DNA of 41,907 nt from positions 1-41,907 of the IMG/VR virus record IMGVR_UViG_3300004463_000043. The stretch is one strand, 5' to 3'. Shown piece by piece: positions 7,906-16,411 of the stretch. Numbering within the stretch: the first letter of the stretch is position 1; every line of letters starts with the position of its first letter. This DNA is from a virus. Under the pieces are notes generated by a model, which saw only the letters and a program-made list of their open reading frames with translations, was not told the DNA's origin and searched no databases. A program made the position numbers and the translations under genes.

Positions 7906-8850
7906 ATGTCAGACAATCAAGAGAATGATAAAGTAGAAACCGAAGTAGTCAGAACAGAAGAGCAAGTCAAGGGCGATTTGAATGAGCTTTTATTCCAAAA
8001 GCAGGTTCAAGAAGAAGCCGAGAAATTAGGATTAGTTAAGAAAGAAGAGGTTAAGGATGATTCAGCTAGTTCCAAAACGGAAACAACTGAACCTCAGTAT
8101 TCAGAGATAGAACAGGAAGCTATTGAAATGGGATGGGATCCAGCACATAAAGGAGAAAACTTCGTAGACGCTAAGGAATTTGTCCGAGTAGGGCAGATTA
8201 TGGAAGCAAAGCGTAAGGCTACTAAACGTGCAGTAGCAGCAGAAGAAAAGATAGACGGACTACAAAAAGCAGTAAATCAACTATTAGAACATAATAAGAA
8301 AGTTGAACAGATTGCATACCAAAAAGCTATTAAGGAAATACAGGATCGTAAAGATGCAGCTATCATGGAAGGTGATGTTAGTGGAGTTAGAGCAGCAGAG
8401 ATAGAAGCAGAAGCGTTAAAAAATTCTCAGCCTGTCGTACAACCACAACAGCAGCAGTATACACAAGAACAACTAGATTTTGCTAATCGTAATAAAGATT
8501 GGTTTAATCCAAATAATCAGGATTTAGTAGATACAGTCTCAGTAACATATGATTTTTTAAAAGCTCAGGATATTAAACAAGGAGTAAATAGACCAGAAGT
8601 AGAGCTTCTTAAAGAAGTAGAAGATACTGTAAAAGCAATTCCTAGATTTGCTAAAAAGTTTGTTAAGACTGGAGTAGAGAAAGCTAAGGAAGCTAAGGTT
8701 TCATTAGTAGAGACTCCTTCTCAGTCAGTAACAAAACAGTCTGTAACTTTATCTATGGATGATAGAATACAGCTTAAACAAATTCAATTAGCTGATCCGT
8801 CATTTAGCGAAAAAGACTTCGTTAAATTAAAAGGCCAGTTAACTAAATAG
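7906..8850 (+). CDS. Scaffolding protein
   Basis: 314 residues, strongly acidic and helical, no cysteine. The segment EIEQEAIEMGWDP followed by AKEFVRVGQIMEAKRKA matches the MGW region common in phage scaffolds that precede the major capsid gene. Residues about 98-175 form a coiled coil; a Gln-rich linker follows and the C-terminus is basic and helical (DDRIQLKQIQLADPSF), probably the capsid-binding end. It directs prohead assembly and leaves before packaging. A consensus AGAGG site precedes the ATG. Confidence 0.82.
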   Translation: MSDNQENDKVETEVVRTEEQVKGDLNELLFQKQVQEEAEKLGLVKKEEVKDDSASSKTETTEPQYSEIEQEAIEMGWDPAHKGENFVDAKEFVRVGQIMEAKRKATKRAVAAEEKIDGLQKAVNQLLEHNKKVEQIAYQKAIKEIQDRKDAAIMEGDVSGVRAAEIEAEALKNSQPVVQPQQQQYTQEQLDFANRNKDWFNPNNQDLVDTVSVTYDFLKAQDIKQGVNRPEVELLKEVEDTVKAIPRFAKKFVKTGVEKAKEAKVSLVETPSQSVTKQSVTLSMDDRIQLKQIQLADPSFSEKDFVKLKGQLTK

Positions 8851-8874
8851 TAGAAACCAACCAAAGAGGTCAAT

Positions 8875-9375
8875 ATGTCAAAATCGAATTCAAGTAACAA
8901 ACCAGAAGTGAACGAATCAGAGGTAGTTAAAACAGAATCAAAGAAAGAAATGACTCCAGAAGAGTTAAAAGAATATAAAGCTAAGAAGAAGCAAGAGCGA
9001 CTTCGCGCACAAAAATCAAGAGATGTGCTAGCATTAGATGACAAATACGTTAAACCAGGTAAAAAATACAGATTATGTAATTTAACTCCTGGTAACATTG
9101 AGGCTCGAAAAGCAGATGGCTGGACGATGGTCGAAGGTCCTATACATGTAGGCGACGGCTCGTTACAAAATCCAAAGACAGCAAAAGGCTGTGTTGAAGT
9201 TACAGTAGGTAAAGTAACGGATTTGAAAGCAGTCTGGATGGAAACTGACGAAGAAAACTACGAAATCTTAAGAGAGATTGAAGCCGATAAAGCGAAAGCT
9301 CAAATGGCTCAAGTAGATGCATCAGAAATTCCAGAAGAATCTCAATACAACAACAAAATCAAAGTAAGTAAGTAA
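8875..9375 (+). CDS. Head-region hypothetical protein
   Basis: 166 residues. A low-complexity charged N-terminus (Ser/Glu/Lys to about residue 50) is followed by a compact domain: VKPGKKYRLCNLTPGNIEARKADGWTMVEG, a pattern seen in conserved phage proteins placed just before decoration or capsid genes. The function is unknown; minor head protein or assembly factor is the likely range. It shares the AGAGG ribosome-binding style of its neighbours. Confidence 0.65.
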   Translation: MSKSNSSNKPEVNESEVVKTESKKEMTPEELKEYKAKKKQERLRAQKSRDVLALDDKYVKPGKKYRLCNLTPGNIEARKADGWTMVEGPIHVGDGSLQNPKTAKGCVEVTVGKVTDLKAVWMETDEENYEILREIEADKAKAQMAQVDASEIPEESQYNNKIKVSK

Positions 9376-9413
9376 TTATTTACTATTAAACAAATTAAAA
9401 GAGGTTTTTATTT

Positions 9414-10004
9414 ATGGCAACTGGTTATGGCCTACAATTAGTAGGCAGACTGGATGGCAAAACTCCTTCTATTAATGCCTATAATGTCCCATCAACTGAT
9501 TCTACAGCACTATTTATTGGTGATGTAGTTAAACTGGTTGATACGACAAACGCAATGGATGCAACTGGTAAATTTATTAATGTTACCAGAGCAGTTGCAG
9601 GGGATGTAACAAAATTAGGCGTTGTGGTTGGTTTTGAACCAAATCCAGCTCAATTACTCGTAGCAAATTACAGAGCTGCATCAACTCAACGTACAGTTCT
9701 AGTTTGTGATGATCCAGAAGCAGTCTATTCAGTACAAGAAGATGCAGTAGGCGGCTCTGTTGCACAGGCCGATATTGCAGCTATGAAAAATGCTGATATT
9801 ATCGTTGCTTCAGGTTCAACTGTAACAGGTAAATCAGGCACTATGCTTGATTCAAATACAGCTACTGCTTCTGCTGCTGACCTTAAAATTATTGGTGTCG
9901 TCCAAGAACCAAATAATGCCGGTGCGCAGTCTGGCGGTGCTAAACTTCTCGTTAGAATTCTTAACGCTGAAAGTTCACTTGTTGCTGCTGACTCACAAAT
10001 CTAA
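9414..10004 (+). CDS. Head decoration or minor capsid protein
   Basis: 196 residues. Begins MATGYGLQLVGRLDGKTPSINAY and carries DSTALFIGDVVKLVD, the pattern of the structural protein that many podo- and siphoviruses encode directly next to the major capsid gene. It is Ala/Val/Thr-rich and beta-rich, with an IIGVVQEP segment near the end. Probably binds the capsid surface. A good AGAGG site lies upstream and the capsid gene follows after 15 bases. Confidence 0.75.
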   Translation: MATGYGLQLVGRLDGKTPSINAYNVPSTDSTALFIGDVVKLVDTTNAMDATGKFINVTRAVAGDVTKLGVVVGFEPNPAQLLVANYRAASTQRTVLVCDDPEAVYSVQEDAVGGSVAQADIAAMKNADIIVASGSTVTGKSGTMLDSNTATASAADLKIIGVVQEPNNAGAQSGGAKLLVRILNAESSLVAADSQI

Positions 10005-10019
10005 TCGAGGAACTAAATT

Positions 10020-10925
10020 ATGTCTTATATTAATACAAGTTCCTTCGAGTCAGATTTACTCCCTGGCCTAATTCAAAAATGGTACGGTGAGTATAAAGAT
10101 GTTCCAGAAGTGTATAAAAATTATATGCAGATGGAAACGTCCGATCAAGCCTATGATATCATGGGTACTCTGACTCCGATGGGAGCTGCACAAAGGAAGA
10201 CACAGGGCGCTGCTCTGCGACTTGACACTGCTCAAGAAGCTCAGAAGCCTGTCTTCTTAAATCTAACATATGCGTTAGGTTATGAAATTACAAAAGAAGC
10301 AAGACGTGATGGTCATGCATTTAAAGATGCTAAACGATTCACTGAAATGCTAAAGCGTGGTGTAAGGGTTGCTCGAGAAATCGTAGCTGCTGATATTCTA
10401 AATAATGCAGGAACTTCTGGGTATGTAATGACCGGCGGTGATGGCGTGATTTTAGCTTCAGCTTCACATCCAACAGCATCAGGCAATCAATCAAATATCC
10501 TCGGTTCAGCGGCAGATCTTTCTGAAGCTGCTATCGAAGCTCTGTACATTCAGATTATGGGTGCAACAGACAATCGTGGTATTAAAGTTGATATTATGCC
10601 AGATGCATTGGTAATCTCTCCTACACAGTTACCTGATGCTCACAGAATCTTGAAAACAGATAAACGTGTTGCAACTGCTGATAATGATGCCAACTTCCTT
10701 GCGGATCATGGTATTGTTAAACGTATTGTTGTCAATCGTTATTTGACTTCAACGACTCAGTGGCAGTTAACAACCAACGTTAAAGATGGTTTGATCTTCA
10801 AAACCCGTCAAGGTGATGAAATCGACACCGATAACGTGTTCATGACGAAAAATTCACAGGTTTCTGTGGATGCTCGTTTCTGTGCTGGTTGGGGTGACTT
10901 CAGAGGCGTTTACATCTCTCTGTAA
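10020..10925 (+). CDS. Major capsid protein
   Basis: 301 residues with HK97-fold capsid traits: an N-terminal segment ending in the TQGAALRLDTAQEAQ loop, the ALGYEITKEARRD spine-helix region, DILNNAGTSGYVMTGGDGV, ASASHPTASGNQSNI and a C-terminal RFCAGWGDFRGVYIS. The ASASHP and DALVISPTQL motifs are typical of the gpT-like/P2-unlike capsid group in phages of this gene order. A strong GAGGAACTAAATT site precedes the ATG, and a hairpin follows the stop, consistent with the most highly expressed virion gene. Confidence 0.9.
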   Translation: MSYINTSSFESDLLPGLIQKWYGEYKDVPEVYKNYMQMETSDQAYDIMGTLTPMGAAQRKTQGAALRLDTAQEAQKPVFLNLTYALGYEITKEARRDGHAFKDAKRFTEMLKRGVRVAREIVAADILNNAGTSGYVMTGGDGVILASASHPTASGNQSNILGSAADLSEAAIEALYIQIMGATDNRGIKVDIMPDALVISPTQLPDAHRILKTDKRVATADNDANFLADHGIVKRIVVNRYLTSTTQWQLTTNVKDGLIFKTRQGDEIDTDNVFMTKNSQVSVDARFCAGWGDFRGVYISL

Positions 10926-10944
10926 CAAACTAAACTTGATGGAT

Positions 10945-10966
10945 AGGGCAGCATGGCCGCTGTCCT
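10945..10966 (+). terminator. Hairpin after the capsid gene
   Basis: AGGGCAGC (10945-10952) and GCTGTCCT (10959-10966) pair over eight positions, with one G-U, around a six-base loop. The following bases TCCTTCATT are pyrimidine-rich but not a pure T-run, so it may be a weak or partial terminator, or an mRNA-stabilising 3' end, that raises capsid over downstream expression. Confidence 0.4.
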
Positions 10967-11053
10967 TCCTTCATTAAGTCAATAATGTATATTGCGACGC
11001 AAATCGACGTAAATGGAGAGACGACACAATATAATAATATAGGTATATAAAAT

Positions 11054-11845
11054 ATGAGTACATCTCATTTTTCAGGTAAAGTTGATTCCGTAGCTGGTTT
11101 TTCGGTCAATGGAACTGAAGTAATTAATAGTTCAGCTCAAATTGCTAATACACAAACAGCTTTGACAGTAACTACTTTAACTGCTCCTACGGTTAATTCA
11201 ACAAACGTAGATGCAGGAGCTTCAGGAACAGCCGGTACAGTCGACGTATTTCCAGCAACTGCTGCTAATGGTAAATTAATTGTATCCGCTACTAATGCTG
11301 GCGGTGCTTTTAATACCACAGTAACAAATTCAACTATGGGCCAATCATCTGTAATCAGCATTCCTGATCCAGGTACGGCTACTAGTAAGTTTGTATTGCA
11401 AGATGGTACAAATACTACTGCTACAATTACCACTATTACAGCAACAACTGTCAATGCAACTACCGTTGATGCTACTACGTTAGAAATTAATAACGTGGCT
11501 GTAGGCTCTACGGCTGCTGAAATTGATCGTCAATGTGACATCTCTCTTCAAACAGAGACTATTGCAGAAGGTGGTGTAGTTTCAGTAACTAAACGAGTAA
11601 CTAAAATTGTAAGTACAGGTGCCGGTGCAGTTACAATTGCTGCTCCTGATGCTTCTAGTTTAGGTCAAGTTAAAGTTATTGAAATGACTGGCGGCGAACA
11701 TGATGTTACACTAGCATTAACCAACGTGCAAGGCGGTTCAGCCGCAACAACTGCAACCTTCAGTGATATAAACGACACTCTCGTTTTAGTTGCTGGAACT
11801 CTTAAATGGAACGTTGTAAGTGAAGCTGGCGTAGTTTTATCTTAA
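11054..11845 (+). CDS. Beta-rich virion-associated protein
   Basis: 263 residues, very rich in Thr, Ala, Val and Ser, with repeated short strands (TTLTAPTVNSTNVDA, TATITTITATTVNAT). The N-terminus MSTSHFSGKVDSVAGFSVNG is typical of phage structural proteins in this genome position, and the C-terminal 80 residues (KIVSTGAGAVTIAAPDASS onward) resemble a compact beta-sandwich. Likely a capsid fibre or decoration protein. No catalytic motif. Flanked by hairpins on both sides. Confidence 0.65.
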   Translation: MSTSHFSGKVDSVAGFSVNGTEVINSSAQIANTQTALTVTTLTAPTVNSTNVDAGASGTAGTVDVFPATAANGKLIVSATNAGGAFNTTVTNSTMGQSSVISIPDPGTATSKFVLQDGTNTTATITTITATTVNATTVDATTLEINNVAVGSTAAEIDRQCDISLQTETIAEGGVVSVTKRVTKIVSTGAGAVTIAAPDASSLGQVKVIEMTGGEHDVTLALTNVQGGSAATTATFSDINDTLVLVAGTLKWNVVSEAGVVLS

Positions 11846-11850
11846 TATCT

Positions 11851-11876
11851 TGCTGGCGGATATAAAACGGCCAGCA
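11851..11876 (+). terminator. Intergenic hairpin
   Basis: TGCTGGC (11851-11857) and GCCAGCA (11870-11876) form a seven-base-pair stem with a 12-base loop in the gap between two virion genes. Only CTAATTCTTAA follows, so termination would be weak; processing or stabilisation of mRNA is equally possible. Confidence 0.35.
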
Positions 11877-11901
11877 CTAATTCTTAATAAAGGTAAATAA
11901 A

Positions 11902-12297
11902 ATGGCAGACGCAGTAGCATCTAAAGTAATATTCGAAAGCCCTAGTAAACTAGTTATGCAGTTTATTAATCTTTCAGACGGCACTGGTGAAAGTGCTGTA
12001 GTTAAAGTTGATAAATCAACACTTACATGTACAAATGGTCTTGAACCAACTTCTCTTCGTGTTGATAAAATTGAAGGGGATGCATCTGGTATGGAAGTAG
12101 CAGTAATATGTGATCGTACTACTGATCTGACTATCGCTAGAATAGGTGGGTTAGGTAAATTCTGCTATGATTATTCTAAGCACGGTGGTTATGAAACTAA
12201 TACGGCTGGTGATACTGGCGATATTCAGTTCACGACTAATGGCCATTCATCTGGTGATAGTTATAATATAATTATCCATATGACGAAAAAGGAATAA
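11902..12297 (+). CDS. Virion-associated hypothetical protein
   Basis: 131 residues, beta-rich, beginning MADAVASKVIFESPSKLVMQF and with LTIARIGGLGKFCYDYSKHGGY near the middle. It resembles the short conserved proteins that follow capsid genes in large podovirus-like phages. No enzyme motif. Starts 26 bases after the hairpin with an AAAGG site and ends two bases before the next gene, so it belongs to the structural operon. Confidence 0.6.
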   Translation: MADAVASKVIFESPSKLVMQFINLSDGTGESAVVKVDKSTLTCTNGLEPTSLRVDKIEGDASGMEVAVICDRTTDLTIARIGGLGKFCYDYSKHGGYETNTAGDTGDIQFTTNGHSSGDSYNIIIHMTKKE

Positions 12298-12298
12298 A

Positions 12299-12622
12299 AT
12301 GATTATAGACTGCCCTGTTTGTACATGTCATTATGACATTTCAGATACTATTCCGGCTCATAAAATAGGAATATTAGTTTGTTCTGAATGCCATACAGAA
12401 GTTTCTGTCAAGAAACAAGTCGTTGACTGTCAAATAGTACCTCAAGTCTGTGTCAGAGGACAAGAGGTAATAGAACCAATAGCTCCGTCTATAACCCCTC
12501 CTGCTATACTTTCTTTACCTCAAATTAAAAAAACTAGAAAGCCTAGAGTTAAAAAAGAAAAGACTGTTGTTGCAGAAAAGAAATCTCTCTGGCAACGAAT
12601 CAAGAATTTTATATTTTATTAG
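12299..12622 (+). CDS. Zinc ribbon protein with basic tail
   Basis: 107 residues. The first 35 residues form a zinc ribbon: CPVCTCHYDISDTIPAH then LVCSECHTEV, very like the MJ0042/zinc_ribbon_5 pattern. A Pro/Ile-rich linker follows, then a strongly basic segment (LPQIKKTRKPRVKKEKTV) and an aromatic end. Could contact nucleic acid or a virion partner. No clear role known in the structural block. Confidence 0.65.
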   Translation: MIIDCPVCTCHYDISDTIPAHKIGILVCSECHTEVSVKKQVVDCQIVPQVCVRGQEVIEPIAPSITPPAILSLPQIKKTRKPRVKKEKTVVAEKKSLWQRIKNFIFY

Positions 12623-12628
12623 GATTAT

Positions 12629-13744
12629 ATGGCTAAATTTGCAAGAGCTGCGCAGTTATTTAGGCTCTTTAAACAGACTAGTACTCCAACAGTCTCACAA
12701 GGATTGACAGTCGGAGATATATGGGTAGATACAGACGCAAGTCCTATTACCCAATATGTTTGTTCTGCGATATCTCCTGTGACTTTTATTACAGTCGGTT
12801 TAAGTACTGTTGCTGATACTGATGTGACTTTTACAGATGTTACTACTAATAATGCTAGTACAACTAAACACGGATATGCTCCTAAGGGCGAGAATACAGG
12901 TACTAAGTTCTATAGAGATGATAATACGTGGGCAACCCCTGCGGGATCTAGTAGTCCTCTTACAACTAAAGGCGATCTTTATACTTATACATCAGTAGAT
13001 GCTAGATTAGCAGTAGGCACTGATGGGCAACATCCTGTAGCAGACTCATCTGCTAGTGCAGGGCTTTCATATGACTGGCCAGCACCTATACTTAAACGCT
13101 CAATCAACATGTCTTTAGATTTCCTTAATGGTCTGTCTAATGAAGGGGTACTTACAAGCAGTGTATCTGGAACAGCCGCAGCTAATGCCGCAGCTACTAC
13201 AGTAACTGATGGAACTGCTGAAGGCGAGCTTGAGATGTATATGGGAACTACTACAACAGGCAGATGTTCTGTCAGATTAAATGGAAGTGGTTCATTATTT
13301 CCCGGTGGCGGTCAGCTAGTATTCGAATGTAGAGTAAAAATACCTACACTAAGCGATGGTACAGACACATTCGCTATTAACGTCGGGATGATTTCTGGAT
13401 TTAGTAATATAGCTACAGCAGACTCAACATATTTCTCTTATACACACAGTGCAAGTTCAGGGCATTGGGAAGGAAAGACGGATAATGGCGGCTCTATTAC
13501 GACCGTAGACACTGGTATAACTGTTGCTATAAATACATACTACAATCTAAAATTAGTTGTTAATGCTACTAATACTTTAGTTACCTTTTATGTAAATGGT
13601 ACGTCTGTTGGTACAAGCAATTCTAATTTAAGCACCGCAGGAAACTTTCCTGTACTCATGATCAAGAAATCAGCCGGTACTGGCGATAGGTTTATGTATG
13701 CTGACTATTTATCAGTCAGAAAAGATTTTACTACAGCGAGATAA
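12629..13744 (+). CDS. Tail fibre-like protein with LamG-like domain
   Basis: 371 residues. The start (KFARAAQLFRLFKQTSTPTV, then GDIWVDTDA) is a common collar/fibre opening. Residues about 65-110 contain FTDVTTNNASTTKHG and the TWATPAG ending, a module repeated in the fibre at 17864. The second half (from about 160) reads as a concanavalin/LamG-like jelly roll (LVFECRVKIPTLSDGTD, NTYYNLKLVVNATN, VTFYVNGTSVG), a carbohydrate-binding fold. Probably a host-surface binding appendage. Confidence 0.7.
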   Translation: MAKFARAAQLFRLFKQTSTPTVSQGLTVGDIWVDTDASPITQYVCSAISPVTFITVGLSTVADTDVTFTDVTTNNASTTKHGYAPKGENTGTKFYRDDNTWATPAGSSSPLTTKGDLYTYTSVDARLAVGTDGQHPVADSSASAGLSYDWPAPILKRSINMSLDFLNGLSNEGVLTSSVSGTAAANAAATTVTDGTAEGELEMYMGTTTTGRCSVRLNGSGSLFPGGGQLVFECRVKIPTLSDGTDTFAINVGMISGFSNIATADSTYFSYTHSASSGHWEGKTDNGGSITTVDTGITVAINTYYNLKLVVNATNTLVTFYVNGTSVGTSNSNLSTAGNFPVLMIKKSAGTGDRFMYADYLSVRKDFTTAR

Positions 13745-13746
13745 AC

Positions 13747-13944
13747 ATGATTTTTTTATACAAGACTGACAATAATAAATACCAAGTTATTAAAGACGAT
13801 AATGCAGTAGAAACAGTAATAGGCGAGTATTTAGATGAAGAGTCCGCAGTCATTCAATTTAATGAGACAGTAGCCGAACAACGAAAAACTACTCTCATGG
13901 AATGGAATGGTAAGACTGTCATAGATTATCGTGAAAATAAATAG
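13747..13944 (+). CDS. Small hypothetical protein, 65 residues
   Basis: Starts two bases after the fibre-like gene. Sequence runs [19 protein letters not shown], then [13 protein letters not shown] and a C-terminal [13 protein letters not shown]. Compact alpha/beta composition, no cysteine, no membrane segment, no family recognised. It sits between two fibre-type genes and could be a fibre-assembly helper; that is a guess from position. Confidence 0.6.
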   Translation: MIFLYKTDNNKYQVIKDDNAVETVIGEYLDEESAVIQFNETVAEQRKTTLMEWNGKTVIDYRENK

Positions 13945-13952
13945 AGGTTGTA

Positions 13953-15074
13953 ATGGCCGCACTTAATGAAACAAATAATGGTTATCTAGCACAGAACTAT
14001 AAAGACTTTGTCTGGACTAATAACAATAATCAGGGTGTATTCTCTACCCTTACAGCATTATACGACGGTGCAGGTAATGCACTCCCTCTTAAGGTTTCTA
14101 GTACCCAAGTAGGTGTAGATAATCTTTTATTTGACGGTAATACTGTCAGTACAAGTACAGGTGCAATTACAGTCAATAGCTCTTCTGGTGTATGTAATTA
14201 TGGTACAGCTAGTGGATCAACAGTTACTTTAGGGAATGCAAGCGGTACTACTACTATTAACGGTACAGTATCATTTGGTGGTGGACTGTCTTTTACTGAT
14301 TTAACCATCAGTGGTACAGCTACAGTCGGTATTATGGCAGCAACTACTATAACTATAGGTGGTAATGCATTTACACGTAGTGGTAGTCATGCATTGACTC
14401 TAACTACTACTGGTGTAACAAACGTAACACTTCCTACTACAGGTACACTCAGTACTCTTGCTGGTTCTGAAACCTTTACAAATAAAACTCTTACTTCTCC
14501 TACTCTCGTTACTCCTGCTCTTGGTACACCTGCTTCTGGTGTTGCTACTAACTTAACTGGTCTGCCTCTTACTACAGGTGTTACTGGTGTGCTTCCACTT
14601 GCTAATGGCGGATCTGGTTATGCTAACAGTCAAGCCTTAGTTCAGAGAGTGATATCATCGGCTATAAATTCTTCAGGAACTTCTACTATTCCTAATGATA
14701 ACACCGCTCCTCAAAACACAGAAGGGTCTGAAGTTGCAACAGTAACTATTACTCCTAAACATACTAGTAATAAACTACGTCTAAAATATAGCGGGGCAAC
14801 AGGAAATACTGGAGGATCTGGATCATTGAATATATACGCTATATTTCAAGACAGTACAGCTAGTGCATTAGCAACAACTTCTAAAGCATTTCGTGGAACA
14901 GATGATACTATGACTTGGGAATATGAAATGGCAGCTGGTACAACCTCTAGTACAACTTTTAAACTTCGTATTGGAACAACATCAGGTACTTGGGTTATAG
15001 GAGCAGCAGGAGCTTCGGTTACATTTGGTGGGACAATGGTAGGTTTATTTACAGTTGAAGAATATACACCATAG
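13953..15074 (+). CDS. Tail fibre or head fibre protein
   Basis: 373 residues, Thr/Ser/Gly-rich with short beta repeats. The central part carries the fibre-shaft module [20 protein letters not shown] and [16 protein letters not shown], also present in shortened form in the fibre at 17864. The C-terminal 140 residues (from [17 protein letters not shown]) look like a separate beta-sandwich head domain, probably the receptor-binding tip. Its N-terminus ([17 protein letters not shown]) would attach to the virion. Assignment from composition and repeats. Confidence 0.7.
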   Translation: MAALNETNNGYLAQNYKDFVWTNNNNQGVFSTLTALYDGAGNALPLKVSSTQVGVDNLLFDGNTVSTSTGAITVNSSSGVCNYGTASGSTVTLGNASGTTTINGTVSFGGGLSFTDLTISGTATVGIMAATTITIGGNAFTRSGSHALTLTTTGVTNVTLPTTGTLSTLAGSETFTNKTLTSPTLVTPALGTPASGVATNLTGLPLTTGVTGVLPLANGGSGYANSQALVQRVISSAINSSGTSTIPNDNTAPQNTEGSEVATVTITPKHTSNKLRLKYSGATGNTGGSGSLNIYAIFQDSTASALATTSKAFRGTDDTMTWEYEMAAGTTSSTTFKLRIGTTSGTWVIGAAGASVTFGGTMVGLFTVEEYTP

Positions 15075-15082
15075 AGTAGATT

Positions 15083-15424
15083 ATGCATAACTCCAATTAT
15101 TATAAACGTGATAGCCATAATGTGTTTTGTGACGTTTGCGGAAAGAAACGTAAACGTGAATCTGTTCGTAAAACTTGGCAAGGATATATGGCCTGTATTG
15201 ATAAAGGCTGTTATGATCCTAAACATCCTAATGAAAAACCAAGAAAGATAATTCCAGATGCATTACCAGTCGCTAATGCTAGAGATCGTAATGTAAGTTA
15301 TATTACTCCACCTTCTTATACTAAAGTAACAGACATGGTGTTGTTTGTTGATCCTGATATTAGATTCGATGATGATAAAAGTCAGGGCGGTATTAAGATT
15401 GGTGCAACAAGAATTGAATACTAA
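15083..15424 (+). CDS. Zinc-finger phage protein upstream of gp4-like gene
   Basis: 113 residues. An N-terminal zinc knuckle FCDVCGKKRKRESVR, then a second pair in MACIDKGCYDPKHPNEKPR. This Cys pair plus DPKHP pattern is found in short phage proteins that sit directly before the gp4-like tail factor. The C-terminal half is plain alpha/beta. Function unknown; position suggests a head-completion role. Confidence 0.65.
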   Translation: MHNSNYYKRDSHNVFCDVCGKKRKRESVRKTWQGYMACIDKGCYDPKHPNEKPRKIIPDALPVANARDRNVSYITPPSYTKVTDMVLFVDPDIRFDDDKSQGGIKIGATRIEY

Positions 15425-15442
15425 GTCCACAAGTTGTGGACT
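15424..15442. repeat. Near-perfect palindrome
   Basis: AGTCCAC (15424-15430) and GTGGACT (15436-15442) form a seven-base-pair stem around AAGTT; the arms can be extended to AGTCCACAA/TTGTGGACT with a one-base centre. It overlaps the stop codon of the zinc-finger gene and lies in a 42-base gap. It could be a protein-binding palindrome or an mRNA hairpin; no T-run follows. Confidence 0.5.
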
Positions 15443-15466
15443 ATATGAACATTAAAGGTATAGCTA

Positions 15467-16411
15467 ATGGCAGTTTCGTCGTCCTCAGACTTCACCCAAA
15501 CAAGAGATCAGCTTATCGCCGATTCACTATCACTGATTGGTGTCTTACGTCCTGGTAATACAGCAAATTCCAATGATGTCTCGATCTGTTCTAATATTCT
15601 TAATAAGATGATTAAGCATTGGGAAATGATAGGTATACATATATGGACTGAAGTTGAAGGAACTATGTTTCTGACTGATGGTACTAATAAATATACACTA
15701 TCATCATCTACAGCTAACTCAGCCGGTGATAATACAATCAAGACTACATTGTCTGCTGCTGGTTCTAGTACCAGTCTGACATGTACTACAGTAACCGGAA
15801 TGGCTGTCTCTGATAATATCGGAGTAGTATTAGATGCAGGTACTATCCATTGGACTACGATTACAGCAATTGACACATCTACTAAGGTAGTTACAATCAA
15901 TTCAGCTATTACAAGTGCTGCAAGTTCAGGTGCTGTAGTATATACCTATACAAGCACATCAGTAAAACCTCTGAATATATCAAGCGTACGATTCTCTAAC
16001 TCCTCTGGTACTGAAAGATTAGTCAGATTAGTAGGCCGAGATGAGTTCATGTCTATGCCAGTCAAGACTAACGAAGGGAAGGTGCATACTGTATTTTATG
16101 TAGCTGGACGTGATTCCGGTACGATGTATGTCTACCCTACACCTGATTCTAGCTCTGATAGTCTTAACTACTCTTATACTAGAACAATATATGACTTTGA
16201 TGCTGCTGGAGACAATCCAGACTTTCCACAAGAGTGGTTATATGCACTGACTGTAAATCTTGCAGTCAAGGTAGCTCCTATATACGGTAAAAACCTTCCT
16301 AAGATAATGCCTCAGCTTCAACAAGAAGCAGAAAGAGCTTTACAAGAAGCTCAACTTTGGGATGTTAATTCAGGTTCTGTTAAAATCGTACCAAACGACC
16401 GGGATGAGTAA
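15467..16411 (+). CDS. P22 gp4-like tail accessory factor (adaptor)
   Basis: 314 residues. The N-terminal 60 residues (TRDQLIADSLSLIGVLRPGNTAN, then ILNKMIKHWEMIGIHIWT) match the helical adaptor pattern of P22 gp4-type packaged-DNA stabilisation proteins, which bind under the portal and close the head. A beta-rich insert follows (about 70-165), and the helical C-terminus (EWLYALTVNLAVKVAPIYGK) is also family-typical. The gene ends overlapping the gp10-like gene by one base, the same order as in P22. Confidence 0.82.
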   Translation: MAVSSSSDFTQTRDQLIADSLSLIGVLRPGNTANSNDVSICSNILNKMIKHWEMIGIHIWTEVEGTMFLTDGTNKYTLSSSTANSAGDNTIKTTLSAAGSSTSLTCTTVTGMAVSDNIGVVLDAGTIHWTTITAIDTSTKVVTINSAITSAASSGAVVYTYTSTSVKPLNISSVRFSNSSGTERLVRLVGRDEFMSMPVKTNEGKVHTVFYVAGRDSGTMYVYPTPDSSSDSLNYSYTRTIYDFDAAGDNPDFPQEWLYALTVNLAVKVAPIYGKNLPKIMPQLQQEAERALQEAQLWDVNSGSVKIVPNDRDE